Notes: generated by a model from the sequence alone, not told the origin. DNA of 47,147 nucleotides from Bacteroidaceae bacterium (GCA_017534815.1 JAFXVS010000060.1:1-47147), one strand, 5' to 3'; positions 23,383 to 32,634 are shown, numbered from the stretch's first letter. Translations and numbers: made by a program.

Positions 23383-25500
23383 TTAGGGAGCCAGTCTGAA
23401 CTTGGCGCCGGCGGTGAGCCAGATGCCGGGCTGAAGGACGTTGGGGTGGTCGTAGTAGCGATGGTTGGTGAGGTTGTTGCCCTGAAGGTAGAGGGTGTAG
23501 TGGGGAACTGCCCATTGGATTTTGAGGTCGAGGGTGGCGTAGGTGCCGAAGGGCTGGGACTGGCCGGTCTGGGCGTTGTCGAAGGAGCCGGAACGGTTCT
23601 TGAGGGTGAAGTCCCATTGGGCGGTGAAATGAGAGAGGATGCGGTGGTTGAGGGAGAGGACGAGCTTGTGGCGAAGGAAGGTCATGCGGGAGATATAGTT
23701 GAGAGTGGAGGGCTCAGGATGGACGCGCCACTTGTAGTTGTAGCAGTAGCCGAGGGTGAGGCGTTGGAGAAGGGGAATGCCTTGGCGTTGGGTGAAGTCG
23801 AGGCTGGTCAGAATCTCTGCACCGATGTTGTCGATGTTGCTGTTGGCGGTCTGGTAGAAGGTGTCGCCTGTGTGTTTGATCCAGTCAATCATGTCGGTGC
23901 CGTGACGATAGAATCCTTTGGCCTGAAGGCGATAGAAGGTGCCGGTGTAGGAGGCGCCAAGGTGCCAGTCAGTGCTGCGCTCAGGCTTCAGACGAAGATT
24001 TCCTTGCAGACCAGGACCGTTGTAGTAAAGGTCTGTGTATGTGGGTGTTCGAAGACTTTGGTTGAAGGATGCGAAGAGCTTCCATGAATCTGTGGGTCGC
24101 CAGGAAATGTCGATGCCAGGATAGAAACGCATGGGACTGTCGAGGGCGGTGTTGTGGTGGGCGAGCATGCCGAGGGAGAGGGTAAGGCAGCGTAGGAGGA
24201 TGTCGTGCTCAAAGAAGAGGCTAAGGTTGGTACGCCCGTCTTTATATTTATAATAAGTGTCGTGACCGGGCACTTTGTAGCGATGTTGGTCGGCGGCAGG
24301 GATTTCTTCGCCGAGTCGGGTGGAGAGGATGTTCTCGCGACGGAGTTCGATGCCGATGGCGGTCTTGCCGAGCGTCCAAGTGGTGTGGGCATTGGCATTG
24401 GCACCATAGACGTTGGTCTGGTGAAAATTCTGGTAGGCTTGTGGGTTGGCGCGCTGCCAGACGTAGTGGTCGAGGGAGCGATTCCAGTAGAGTTGGATGG
24501 GGATGTGGATGCGACTTTTGTATTCAACTTGGAGGGCGAGCAGGTAGCGGCGGTCTTCTTCGTACTGGGTGTCGGAGCCTGTGCCGTAGAAGGTGTTGGC
24601 GCCGTAGTTCATGGTGCTGAGCCCTGCCTGAAGGGTGGCATCGAGGAGGCGCGAGGAGTATTGGCCGTTCCAGTAGGCGTTGGCCTTGTTGAAATCGTTG
24701 TTGGTGGTTCCTCCGTCGCTGCGGGTGTAGCCGCCGCTGATGCGCTGGTTAAAATGGGTGGTTTTCATGGCGAGGAAGGCGTTGGTCCCGATGGTTCCGT
24801 GGAAGCCGGCCTGAAGGTGGAGGCCGAGGTCGCTGTGTGTTTCTGTCCGCGTGATGATGTTGATGGCTCCAGCAAAGGCTTGGCTTCCATAGATGCGGCT
24901 GGCTCCTCCTTCGATGATCTCGATGCGCTCGATGTCATCGACGTTGACGGGGAGATCGACAGTGAGGTGGCCGGTGTGGGGGTTGGAGATGTTGATGCCA
25001 TTAAGCAGGACGGTGAGTTGGTCTTCTGTGCCGCCGTTAATGCCGATGTCGGTCTGAATGCCGAAGCCTCCGCGTTGTCTGACGTCCACGCCTGCGGAGA
25101 GTTTGAGCAGGTCGTTGACAGACTGGGCGCTGGAGGCTTCGATGTCTTGACGGGTGATGACTTGGACGAGGCGGACGGCTTTGTCGGCTGGAAGTGGGGC
25201 ACGTGAGGCGGAGACTTCTACCTCGGCAAGGAGGGAGTCGGTGAGGGGGAAGTTTGTGGGAGGAATGGAGAGAAGGGATAGAGGGGAGTCGGGGGTTACT
25301 GTGGCACAGCAATCTACGGGACGTGGCTCGCTCATGGCCATAGTGGCGGCAGAGGAGTCGGGGCAGGTGACAGCCAGAGTTGCGACGCTGAGGACGCTGA
25401 TACGGATTTCACGCTTCAGACTGAGGAAGATGGCGTCGCCGTGACGTGTGAAATGATGCCAAATGATGGCTTGGGGTTTCTTGTTGAATGTTTTTTTCAT
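23383..25500 (-). CDS. TonB-dependent outer-membrane receptor, BtuB-like
   Basis: This 705-residue protein has an extended N-terminus (about 32 residues, then REIRISVLSVATLAVT as export signal), a plug domain (about 90-210) and a 22-strand barrel. Plug elements include VQVITRQDIEASSAQSVNDL, LTVLLNGINISNPHTG and ERIEIIEGGASRIYGSQAFA, close to BtuB and other vitamin/metal receptors. The barrel ends WLTAGAKFRLAP. It is 75 bp downstream of rodA on the same strand, with a small hairpin (TCCCTC/GAGGGA, 25539-25556) but no recognisable cobalamin riboswitch or promoter between. No ABC transporter gene is adjacent, so the ligand stays open. Confidence 0.88.
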   Translation of the reverse strand: MKKTFNKKPQAIIWHHFTRHGDAIFLSLKREIRISVLSVATLAVTCPDSSAATMAMSEPRPVDCCATVTPDSPLSLLSIPPTNFPLTDSLLAEVEVSASRAPLPADKAVRLVQVITRQDIEASSAQSVNDLLKLSAGVDVRQRGGFGIQTDIGINGGTEDQLTVLLNGINISNPHTGHLTVDLPVNVDDIERIEIIEGGASRIYGSQAFAGAINIITRTETHSDLGLHLQAGFHGTIGTNAFLAMKTTHFNQRISGGYTRSDGGTTNNDFNKANAYWNGQYSSRLLDATLQAGLSTMNYGANTFYGTGSDTQYEEDRRYLLALQVEYKSRIHIPIQLYWNRSLDHYVWQRANPQAYQNFHQTNVYGANANAHTTWTLGKTAIGIELRRENILSTRLGEEIPAADQHRYKVPGHDTYYKYKDGRTNLSLFFEHDILLRCLTLSLGMLAHHNTALDSPMRFYPGIDISWRPTDSWKLFASFNQSLRTPTYTDLYYNGPGLQGNLRLKPERSTDWHLGASYTGTFYRLQAKGFYRHGTDMIDWIKHTGDTFYQTANSNIDNIGAEILTSLDFTQRQGIPLLQRLTLGYCYNYKWRVHPEPSTLNYISRMTFLRHKLVLSLNHRILSHFTAQWDFTLKNRSGSFDNAQTGQSQPFGTYATLDLKIQWAVPHYTLYLQGNNLTNHRYYDHPNVLQPGIWLTAGAKFRLAP

Positions 25501-25575
25501 TTGTTTTGAATTTTATGTTGTTAATAAGTTCGGAAATCGTCCCTCTGAGCGAGGGAACACTTTCGAATGGATTGG

Positions 25576-27042
25576 TTATCGCTTCTTTAGGTTTCTCTCT
25601 GCGTCCATACGGAGGAAGATGAAGAGTAGGAGCGTGAAGCCCCACAGGGAGGAGCCGCCGTAGGAGAAGAAGGGGAGGGGAATGCCGATGACGGGGGTGA
25701 GACCCAGCACCATGCCTACGTTGATGAAGAGGTGGAAGAGGAAGATGCTGAGTACGCAGTAGCCATAGACGCGTCCCATGCGATCGGTCTGTCGCTCAGC
25801 CACGGCGATGAGTCGCCAAATGAAAAGCAGATAGACAATGAGCACGCCAGCTGAACCGACGAAGCCTTCTTCCTCACCGACTGTGCAGAAGATGAAGTCG
25901 GTGTGCTGTTCGGGCACATAGCGGAGCTTGGTCTGGGTGCCGTTGAGGAATCCCTTACCGAGAAGTCCACCCGAGCCGATGGCGATTTTGGCCTGGTTGA
26001 CGTTGTAGCCGGCTCCACGCGGGTCATCTTTCATGCCGAGCAGCACTTCGATGCGGATGCGCTGGTGGTCATCCAAACGCTGGAAGAGGGTGTCGGTCAT
26101 ATAGTAGAATGCGGTGGAGACGATGGCAAAGAGGGCTATGAGTCCGTAGCGAATGAGTCGGGTGTAAATGGCGAGAACGATGATGTAGCCAATCATCAGC
26201 AAGCAGAGCCCAAGCATGACGTAGCAGACGTCGAAGGGGATGACGAAGATGGAGAAAAGCATGGCGAGCAGGGTTCCTCCTGCGCAGGTGATGGCCATGA
26301 TTTTGACGGCCAATAGGTTGTGGCAGTAGATCCAGACCATGCTGATGGTGAAGATCATGGCGAGCAGCAGCACCGTGAACTCGCCGATGGATACGGGCAT
26401 ATCGGTGATGTAGTCCTGACTGTATTTCATGCCCACGACGAAATAAACCACGCAGGCGAATCCGCTGAAGAGGAGCGAGCCGGTCATGCCCTCGCGGTAG
26501 AGCATCAGGAAGAAGGCGAAATAGACTAAGGCAGAACCTGTCTCCTTCTGGGCGATGATGAGTATCATGGGCAGGAGAATCATCGCGATGGCTTTGCCGA
26601 TGTCCTTGGTCTTGCGGATGCTGAAGCCGTATTCATCCATCAGTTTGCCAAGTGCCAGCGCGACGGCGAACTTGGCGAACTCGGCTGGCTGAATCTTCTG
26701 ACCGCCTCCAATGGGGAGCCATGAACGGGAACCTTTCGTGTCGGGAGCGATGACGATGGTGACGGCCAGCAGGATCATCATCGCGCCGTAGATGACGTAG
26801 GCGGCAGTGTCGTAGAAGCGCTTCTCAATGAGCATCAGCACGGTAGCCAGCACGAGCGATGTTCCGCCCCACACGATCTGTTTGCCCGAGTTGGTCTCCC
26901 AGCTGAAGAGGTCAGGATGGTTGAAGTCGTAGCAGGCACCGCACACGCTGAACCATCCCCATACGATGAGTATCACGTAGAGCAGGATGGTCACCCAGTC
27001 GATGCTGAGGAATATGCCTTTATTATCTCTCTCTTGTTCCAT
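25576..27042 (-). CDS. rodA: Rod-shape peptidoglycan glycosyltransferase RodA
   Basis: This 488-residue SEDS-family polymerase links lipid II into glycan strands along the cell wall, working with PBP2. It has about 10 transmembrane helices. Typical parts are KIQPAEFAKFAVALALGKLM (with the conserved P-x-E-x-x-K pattern), PEQHTDFIFCTVGEEEGFVG and the closing IPLPFFSYGGSSLWGF. It is about 100 residues longer than E. coli RodA (370), the extra lying in a central membrane part (about 200-310), which is usual in Bacteroidales. Its start overlaps the end of mrdA by 20 bp, so the two are translationally coupled. Confidence 0.94.
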   Translation of the reverse strand: MEQERDNKGIFLSIDWVTILLYVILIVWGWFSVCGACYDFNHPDLFSWETNSGKQIVWGGTSLVLATVLMLIEKRFYDTAAYVIYGAMMILLAVTIVIAPDTKGSRSWLPIGGGQKIQPAEFAKFAVALALGKLMDEYGFSIRKTKDIGKAIAMILLPMILIIAQKETGSALVYFAFFLMLYREGMTGSLLFSGFACVVYFVVGMKYSQDYITDMPVSIGEFTVLLLAMIFTISMVWIYCHNLLAVKIMAITCAGGTLLAMLFSIFVIPFDVCYVMLGLCLLMIGYIIVLAIYTRLIRYGLIALFAIVSTAFYYMTDTLFQRLDDHQRIRIEVLLGMKDDPRGAGYNVNQAKIAIGSGGLLGKGFLNGTQTKLRYVPEQHTDFIFCTVGEEEGFVGSAGVLIVYLLFIWRLIAVAERQTDRMGRVYGYCVLSIFLFHLFINVGMVLGLTPVIGIPLPFFSYGGSSLWGFTLLLFIFLRMDAERNLKKR

Positions 27043-28867
27043 AATCGATATGTCTGTTCTGGAAGGACGTAGCCTTAGCCTCGCTGGCCGGCGAAAGTTT
27101 GCCGTTGATGAACTGCTCCATCATGAGCGCCCCGATAGGTACGCCGAAAGTAGCTCCAAAACCGCCGTTCTCCACATAGACGGCGATGGCAATCTTTGGA
27201 TTGTTCTTGGGGGCGAATCCCATGAAGGCGGAGTGGTCCTTACCGCGGTTCTGGGCTGTTCCTGTCTTGCCGCAGACCTCATACATGGAGGTGTTGGCAC
27301 TGCGGCACGTACCTCCCAGCACCGCCTTGCGCATACCCTCCGCCACCATATTATAATACATGGTGTCCACTTTGGTCGTGTGCTTGACTAGCAAACTGTC
27401 GGCAATCTTTCCGCCTTCGACCGCCTTGACGATGTGGGGTGTGATGTAGTATCCACGATTGGCGATGGTGGCACCGAGATTGGCAATCTGGAGCGGCGTG
27501 AGTGTCACCTCGCCCTGTCCGATGGCGATAGAAATGACGCCCAGTGCGTTCCACTGTCCGAGACGCCTGTCGTAGTAATCTGCGTTGGGAATCATGCCGC
27601 GTGCCTCGCCCGGGAGGTCAACGCCCAGTTTATATCCGAAGCCCATCGAAACCATATAGTCCTTCCATGTTGTCAGCGCCTCCTGGATGTTCTTGTATTT
27701 CGTTCTGTTGTTTAACATGTGGTAAAGTCCCCAGCAGAAATAGCCGTTGCACGATGTGGCGATGGCTGGAATGAGGGGCAGGGGAGAACCGTGTCCGTGG
27801 CAACCCACACGCATACCCTTGGTGACGAAGCCTCGATAGCACGGGTAGGCAGTGGATGAAGTGATGATGCCCTCCTGCAGGAATGTCAGTCCCTGAGACG
27901 TCTTGAATGTGGAGCCTGGAGGATATGTGCCGGCGATGGCGCGGTTCAGCATGGGCTTCATCGGGTCGCGCTGCATCTCCAGCATCTGCATGCCACGTTG
28001 TTTGCCCTCCATGCGGTGCGGGTCGTAGCTGGGGGCGCTCACCATGCAAAGAATCTCGCCTGTCTTCGGCTCGATGGCGACGATGGCTCCCATCTTTCCC
28101 TCCATCAGACGCTCGCCAAGCGCCTGCAACTTGGCATCGATGGACAGGGTGAGGTTCTTGCCTGGCACAGGCTTACGGTCTAAAGCGCCATTGCGGTAAT
28201 GCCCCTGAATGCGTCCGCGGGCATCGCGCAGCAGAATCTGAACGCCCTTCACGCCTCGCAACTCCCTCTCGTAACTGCGCTCCACACCTTGCTTGCCGAT
28301 GTAGTCGCCTGGAGCGTAATACTCGTCCTCATCCACCTCCTTCTGCGACACCTCCGCCACATCACCCAAGATGTGGGCACAATGGTCAGTAGCGTAACGT
28401 CGGATGGTTCGTTCGCGAATGAAGAAGCCGTGGAATCGGAAGAGTTTCTCCTGAAGGACGCCGTATTCCTCCGCTGAAATCTGCGGCATGAATAGTTGCT
28501 GTGTGTAAGTGGAATAACCAGGATTCTTATTTTTGTCTTTGATTAGCGCCATACGATCATCGAACTGCTTCTTGCTGATGTCAATCGTGCGGCAGAAGTC
28601 GAGCGTGTCGAGATTGTGAACGTCTCGCATGATGACCATGATGTCGTAGGCAGGTTGGTTGTAAACAAGCAGTTCCCCGTTGCGGTCGTAGATGACACCA
28701 CGGGCAGGAAAGATGACATTGTTGAAGAAGGCGTTGTTGTCGGCACGGCTCTTGTACTCTTCATCTGAGAGTTGCAAAAAAGCCAATCGGATGATGTAGC
28801 ACAGGACAATGACCAATGCTATGCCGGCAAGGACGAACTGACGATAATCGTAAACATGGTTCTTCAT
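27023..28867 (-). CDS. mrdA: Penicillin-binding protein 2
   Basis: This 614-residue class B PBP crosslinks peptidoglycan for rod elongation and partners RodA. It has one N-terminal membrane helix (FVLAGIALVIVLCYIIRLAF), a pedestal domain beginning FPARGVIYDRNGELLVYN, and a transpeptidase domain with the SxxK motif in PPGSTFK (Ser319, Lys322), SCNGYF (SxN) and KTGTAQN (KTG). All catalytic motifs are intact. It sits between mreD (6 bp upstream) and rodA (20-bp overlap). Confidence 0.96.
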   Translation of the reverse strand: MKNHVYDYRQFVLAGIALVIVLCYIIRLAFLQLSDEEYKSRADNNAFFNNVIFPARGVIYDRNGELLVYNQPAYDIMVIMRDVHNLDTLDFCRTIDISKKQFDDRMALIKDKNKNPGYSTYTQQLFMPQISAEEYGVLQEKLFRFHGFFIRERTIRRYATDHCAHILGDVAEVSQKEVDEDEYYAPGDYIGKQGVERSYERELRGVKGVQILLRDARGRIQGHYRNGALDRKPVPGKNLTLSIDAKLQALGERLMEGKMGAIVAIEPKTGEILCMVSAPSYDPHRMEGKQRGMQMLEMQRDPMKPMLNRAIAGTYPPGSTFKTSQGLTFLQEGIITSSTAYPCYRGFVTKGMRVGCHGHGSPLPLIPAIATSCNGYFCWGLYHMLNNRTKYKNIQEALTTWKDYMVSMGFGYKLGVDLPGEARGMIPNADYYDRRLGQWNALGVISIAIGQGEVTLTPLQIANLGATIANRGYYITPHIVKAVEGGKIADSLLVKHTTKVDTMYYNMVAEGMRKAVLGGTCRSANTSMYEVCGKTGTAQNRGKDHSAFMGFAPKNNPKIAIAVYVENGGFGATFGVPIGALMMEQFINGKLSPASEAKATSFQNRHIDYGTRER

Positions 28868-28873
28868 GGCTTT

Positions 28874-29398
28874 CTACGAATGATGCTCAGGGTCTTTCGG
28901 AGCACGTATAATCAATTCGATGCAGATAATGATGAGGGTGGAAAAAATGGCACCTCCTCCAATGGACAGGAGGGTCAATGGCCAGTCCACCAGCGTGAGC
29001 GCATCCAACAGATAGAAGCAGCCATGCAGTATCAACATCAGGAGGAGTACGTAGAAGGTATAGTTCCAGAATCCTAACGTCTTGAACGAGGGAATGAGAT
29101 CATCTTCCGAATCGCGAGGTGCCATTCGGTTGAGCAAGACGGGTTGAATCATTGCAATCAGCGTGCATGACGCTGCCGCCATGCCTGCAGTGTTGCTGAA
29201 CATGTCGAACAAGAGACCGATGGCAAAAGCCCATATTAGCACCTCCACGCGTGACGTGTTGCGATGGAAGCACACTACCATGTAGCCTATCACCAAGGGA
29301 GTGATATAGCCAAACAGGTGAATGTGGTTGAACACCAATACCTGTGTGAGCAGCAGGATAAAGAGCCTGCCTATGCGCATGAGAACATTTGAATTCAT
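28874..29398 (-). CDS. mreD: Rod shape-determining protein MreD
   Basis: This 174-residue inner-membrane protein has about five hydrophobic helices (LFILLLTQVLVFNHIHLFGY, then GYMVVCFHRN, IWAFAIGLLFDMFSN and two more). The F-x-x-G-L-x-x-D segment of the MreD family is visible as AFAIGLLFDMFSNTAG. MreD is part of the elongasome and supports MreC and PBP2. Its start overlaps the mreC stop by 4 bases. Confidence 0.9.
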   Translation of the reverse strand: MNSNVLMRIGRLFILLLTQVLVFNHIHLFGYITPLVIGYMVVCFHRNTSRVEVLIWAFAIGLLFDMFSNTAGMAAASCTLIAMIQPVLLNRMAPRDSEDDLIPSFKTLGFWNYTFYVLLLMLILHGCFYLLDALTLVDWPLTLLSIGGGAIFSTLIIICIELIIRAPKDPEHHS

Positions 29399-30324
29399 CT
29401 GACAGAATCGGTGTTAATGGTGGTCTCGGTGGTTTCTATTTTTTTCTCCAAATCTTTTTCCTGATTAATGAGAACGCTATCCTGCTTGGTGGGGTCAGCC
29501 GCCATCTCTTCGAGCATGCGACGCTCAGGGGCAGAGTAATTGGTGATGACAGACACTTCGCGTAGGGTGGTGAAGTTAGCGAACAGCTTCACCTTCAGGA
29601 AATAGGACATGCCGTCAGGGGAGTCGCCGATTTCCTGCACCACGCCAATGGGAAGTCCTGGGGGAAAGATATCGGAGTATCCATTTGTCTCCACAATCTC
29701 CTTCTTCTTCACGGGAGCATGTCGAGGCACACTCGTCACGTATGCGATGTTGGCATAGCCACGTTGCCAAACCAGCGAGCCAAAAAACTCCGAGGTACGC
29801 AGACGGCAACTGATCTTGCTGTTGACATTGAGGAGAGGCATGACGATGCTGTAGTGGCGGCTGGTCATGTAAACGATGCCCACCACACCACGGGAACAGA
29901 TGACACCCATCTCAGGACGTATGCCATCAGCCTCACCCTTGTTGATGGTGATGAGGTTGTTGGTCTTGTGGAGGGTCATATTGACCACCTGAGCATTCAC
30001 TAAATCATACTGTTGAGGCAGAGCTGGCATCCGTTTCAAACTGTCCCGCTGCATGGCCTCCATTTGCTGACGCATCAGATAGACCTCCTTGCGTAGTTGC
30101 TCGTTGGTCATCTCCAGCTCTTGATTCACTTCCTGTAGATGGATATATGACGTAATGCCACTAATGACGTTGTAGGTGGTCCCTACTACGTCATTAGCAG
30201 TCGTGAAATATACATTTTTTTGGTATCCATTGCCACTGAAGAGAAAGACAAGGCTGATCACCTCCAGCAACAGGAACACAAACCAATGCTTATTGTGTAT
30301 GATTAAGTCAATCAGTGCACGCAT
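29395..30324 (-). CDS. mreC: Rod shape-determining protein MreC
   Basis: This 309-residue protein has one N-terminal membrane helix (HWFVFLLLEVISLVFLF), a periplasmic coiled coil (about 62-100, LQEVNQELEMTNEQLRKEVY) and the paired beta domains of MreC, recognised by INKGEADGIRPEMGVICSRG and the late FPPGLPIGVVQEIG. MreC bridges MreB, PBP2 and RodA. The tail after about residue 270 is charged and low in complexity. It lies 7 bp downstream of mreB. Confidence 0.94.
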   Translation of the reverse strand: MRALIDLIIHNKHWFVFLLLEVISLVFLFSGNGYQKNVYFTTANDVVGTTYNVISGITSYIHLQEVNQELEMTNEQLRKEVYLMRQQMEAMQRDSLKRMPALPQQYDLVNAQVVNMTLHKTNNLITINKGEADGIRPEMGVICSRGVVGIVYMTSRHYSIVMPLLNVNSKISCRLRTSEFFGSLVWQRGYANIAYVTSVPRHAPVKKKEIVETNGYSDIFPPGLPIGVVQEIGDSPDGMSYFLKVKLFANFTTLREVSVITNYSAPERRMLEEMAADPTKQDSVLINQEKDLEKKIETTETTINTDSVR

Positions 30325-30331
30325 TACGCGT

Positions 30332-31354
30332 TTATCTCATCAGGAATTGGAAATTGTGAACGTTCTTCAGGGCGACGCCTGTTCCCTTTGCCACAGAGTG
30401 CAATGGGTCGTCATCCACATGGAACGGAATCTGAATTTTGTCGCTCAAGCGTTTGTCAAGTCCTCGCAGCAATGCACCACCGCCTGTCAGCCAGATGCCG
30501 TTGTTCACGATGTCGGCATACAACTCTGGTGGAGTGGCCTCGAGTGCCTGGAGTACAGCAGTCTCAATCTTGGCGATGGTCTTGTCGATGCAGTGTGCAA
30601 TCTCTTGATAGCAAACAGCAATCTCTAGTGGCAAGGCGGTGATTCGGTTTGGCCCATGAACCACGAAATCCGCAGGAGCTTCGTCGCCAAGGTCTGTCAA
30701 TGCAGAACCGACATTGATCTTGATGCGCTCTGCCATACGCTCAGATACTTTCACGTTGTGCTGGCGTGCCATATATTCTTGGATGTCAGCTGTCAATTCG
30801 TCACCTGCCACACGGATGGAGTTGTTGCTCACAATACCACCCAATGAGATAACGGCGATCTCCGTAGAGCCACCACCTATATCGACAATCATCTGTCCTT
30901 CTGGTGCTTCCACGTCAATGCCACATCCGATGGCGGCTGCCATAGGCTCAAAAAGCAGATAGACATCGCGTCCGCCAGAGTGCTCTGCACTGTCGCGCAC
31001 AGCACGCAGTTCCACCTCAGTCGAACCAGAAGGAACACCGATGACCATGCGGAGTGATGGAGTGAAGAGATGATGTCCAGTCTTCACCATTTTGATGAGT
31101 CCACGCATCATCTGCTCGCAAGCATAAAAGTCGGCAATCACACCGTCACGCAAGGGACGGCAGGTACGGATGCCCTCATGCTCTTTTCCGTACATCATCT
31201 TGGCCTTGTGGCCTACGGCAATCATTTTGTTGTTCTTCTTGTCAAGCGCAACTACCGATGGTTCATCCACCACCACCTTGCCATTGACGGTGATGATGGT
31301 GTTGGCGGTGCCAAGGTCCATCGCTATATCTTGTGTCAAAGAGAAAAATCCCAT
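30332..31354 (-). CDS. mreB: Rod shape-determining actin homologue MreB
   Basis: This 340-residue actin-fold ATPase polymerises on the inner face of the membrane and positions cell-wall synthesis. The phosphate-1 motif is IAMDLGTANTIITVNGKVVV, phosphate-2 is VDIGGGSTEIAVISLGGIV and the adenosine loop is IWLTGGGALLRGLDKRLSDK. Length and motifs are standard. It lies 62 bp after the stand-alone IMP cyclohydrolase gene; no promoter is evident in that gap, so it may be read from the promoter at 32074-32081. Confidence 0.96.
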   Translation of the reverse strand: MGFFSLTQDIAMDLGTANTIITVNGKVVVDEPSVVALDKKNNKMIAVGHKAKMMYGKEHEGIRTCRPLRDGVIADFYACEQMMRGLIKMVKTGHHLFTPSLRMVIGVPSGSTEVELRAVRDSAEHSGGRDVYLLFEPMAAAIGCGIDVEAPEGQMIVDIGGGSTEIAVISLGGIVSNNSIRVAGDELTADIQEYMARQHNVKVSERMAERIKINVGSALTDLGDEAPADFVVHGPNRITALPLEIAVCYQEIAHCIDKTIAKIETAVLQALEATPPELYADIVNNGIWLTGGGALLRGLDKRLSDKIQIPFHVDDDPLHSVAKGTGVALKNVHNFQFLMR

Positions 31355-31416
31355 AATTCAGTCCTATTTACAATTTTCAGTCTTTTTTACCTCACTCTGT
31401 GTTTGTTGTTCCCTTC

Positions 31417-32010
31417 TTATTTTGCGAAATATGCATGGATGGCTGTGTCGTAATGGCTGGAAGTAGCGAATGCACGCTCAGCGAACTGCTTGCGTTGTGC
31501 TTTCGTGGTCTCTGCACCTTGTGCCTTGACGATGTCGAGCAGAGGCTTGTACTCAGCCTTGCTGGGCACGATCACTACATCATTGAAGTTCTTGGCTGCA
31601 GCGCGGATGAGCGAAATGCCGCCAATGTCAATCTTCTCGATGATGGTCGGTTCGTCATTGGTCGATGCCACTGTCTCCTCGAAGGGATAGAGGTCAACAA
31701 TGACCAGATCAATTTCTGGAATCTCATATTTAGCCATCTCCTGTTGGTCGCTTTCCAATTCGCGGCGACCGAGAATGCCACCAAACACTTTGGGATGCAG
31801 CGTCTTTACACGACCTCCCAAGATAGATGGATATGTTGTCAAATCCTCGACTTTCTGGCATGGATAGCCGAGACTTTCGATAAATGCTTGTGTACCTCCT
31901 GTGGAAAGGAATTTTACCCCATTTTTGTTCAGTTCTGCAAGCAACTCGTCCAATCCGTCCTTATGGAACACAGACACGAGCGCGATCTTGATTTTCTTTA
32001 CGTCAGCCAT
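31417..32010 (-). CDS. Stand-alone IMP cyclohydrolase (PurH N-terminal domain)
   Basis: This 197-residue protein corresponds to only the N-terminal, MGS-like half of PurH, which closes FAICAR to IMP. It begins KIALVSVFHKDGLDELLAEL, has LSTGGTQAFIESLGYPCQKV, the signature LGGRVKTLHPKVFGGILGRR, and IDLVIVDLYPFEETV with the IDIGGISLIRAAAKNFNDV region. It stops at SSHYDTAIHAYFAK, where full-length PurH (about 510 residues) goes on into the AICAR formyltransferase domain. The 62 bp to mreB hold no remnant of that domain, so this looks like a true single-domain gene and not a fresh truncation. The formyltransferase must be encoded elsewhere, or another enzyme supplies the step. Confidence 0.9.
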   Translation of the reverse strand: MADVKKIKIALVSVFHKDGLDELLAELNKNGVKFLSTGGTQAFIESLGYPCQKVEDLTTYPSILGGRVKTLHPKVFGGILGRRELESDQQEMAKYEIPEIDLVIVDLYPFEETVASTNDEPTIIEKIDIGGISLIRAAAKNFNDVVIVPSKAEYKPLLDIVKAQGAETTKAQRKQFAERAFATSSHYDTAIHAYFAK

Positions 32011-32073
32011 TTTTCTTTCCTTGATTTGATGATTAAAACTTATTGATTATTCAATCTTTTGCCTTACAGAGTG

Positions 32074-32081
32074 CAAAGTTA
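32074..32081 (-). promoter_or_regulatory. -7 box for the IMP cyclohydrolase/mre operon
   Basis: Minus-strand TAACTTTG, about 64 bp before the ATG at 32010. No clear TTTG -33 box is present. It may drive the whole cell-shape operon. Confidence 0.5.
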
Positions 32082-32142
32082 GGCATTTCTTCTGATACAT
32101 TATTGAAGAAATGAATGTTTTTTCATCTTTCCGAAGATTTTT

Positions 32143-32174
32143 CTTGTCAGAACGAAAACTTTACACTAATTTTG
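32143..32174 (+). promoter_or_regulatory. Promoter for the TonB C-terminal protein
   Basis: CTTG (32143-32146), 20 bp, then TAATTTTG (32167-32174). The ATG is 28 bp downstream. Confidence 0.65.
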
Positions 32175-32202
32175 AACCCGTAAACATCAAACCGATTAAA
32201 TT

Positions 32203-32634
32203 ATGCGACATTTCACCCTCTTGCTCCTGCTGCTTTTGACAGCGTCTGCACGAGCACAATTTTTCTTCGATTTCACACCTCGTCAACAGATGGAACAACG
32301 ACAGGAACGTTTCACGCCTCCTGAGTTCAAGGGTGGGGAAGAGGCCGTGAAGGCATTCCTTCAGAAAAACTTCAAAAGCCCGGCAGTTCGCGAGAATGTG
32401 GATGGCAGAATTGTGGTTGCAGTGATTGTCAATGCAAAGGGGAATGTGGAGGAGGCGCAGGTCGTGCGCTCTATGACGAAAAGCCTTGATGCTGAGGCTA
32501 TCAAGGTGTGCAAGAAGATGAAATTCAAGCCTGCCACATCAGGAAAAAAGAAGGTGAGAGGTCGTGTTGACATCACCTTCCCTATTCGTCGCGGAAGACT
32601 TTCCTTTTTTGATTTGCCCACCACCGATGTGTGA
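32203..32634 (+). CDS. Small secreted protein with TonB C-terminal domain
   Basis: This 143-residue protein has a signal peptide (MRHFTLLLLLLLTASARA, cut near QFF) and a TonB-type C-terminal domain (about 45-133): PPEFKGGEEAVKAFLQKNFK, then VDGRIVVAVIVNAKGNVEEA, and KKMKFKPATSGKKKVRGRVD. Such domains end TonB proteins that energise outer-membrane receptors, but no membrane anchor beyond the signal is present, so a classical TonB role is doubtful. Many Bacteroidetes carry such free-standing domains with unknown partners. It has its own promoter. Confidence 0.8.
   Translation: MRHFTLLLLLLLTASARAQFFFDFTPRQQMEQRQERFTPPEFKGGEEAVKAFLQKNFKSPAVRENVDGRIVVAVIVNAKGNVEEAQVVRSMTKSLDAEAIKVCKKMKFKPATSGKKKVRGRVDITFPIRRGRLSFFDLPTTDV

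Noticed and set aside
24205-25206. Long plus-strand ORF opposite the BtuB-like receptor
   Set aside because: Antisense shadow of a clear receptor gene, with composition typical of a complementary frame.
25501-25575. Cobalamin riboswitch before the BtuB-like gene
   Set aside because: The gap is far too short and lacks a B12-box-like segment; only a small hairpin is present.
31355-31416. Frameshifted remainder of PurH
   Set aside because: Only 62 bp separate the stop from mreB and no AICAR formyltransferase sequence can be read in any frame.
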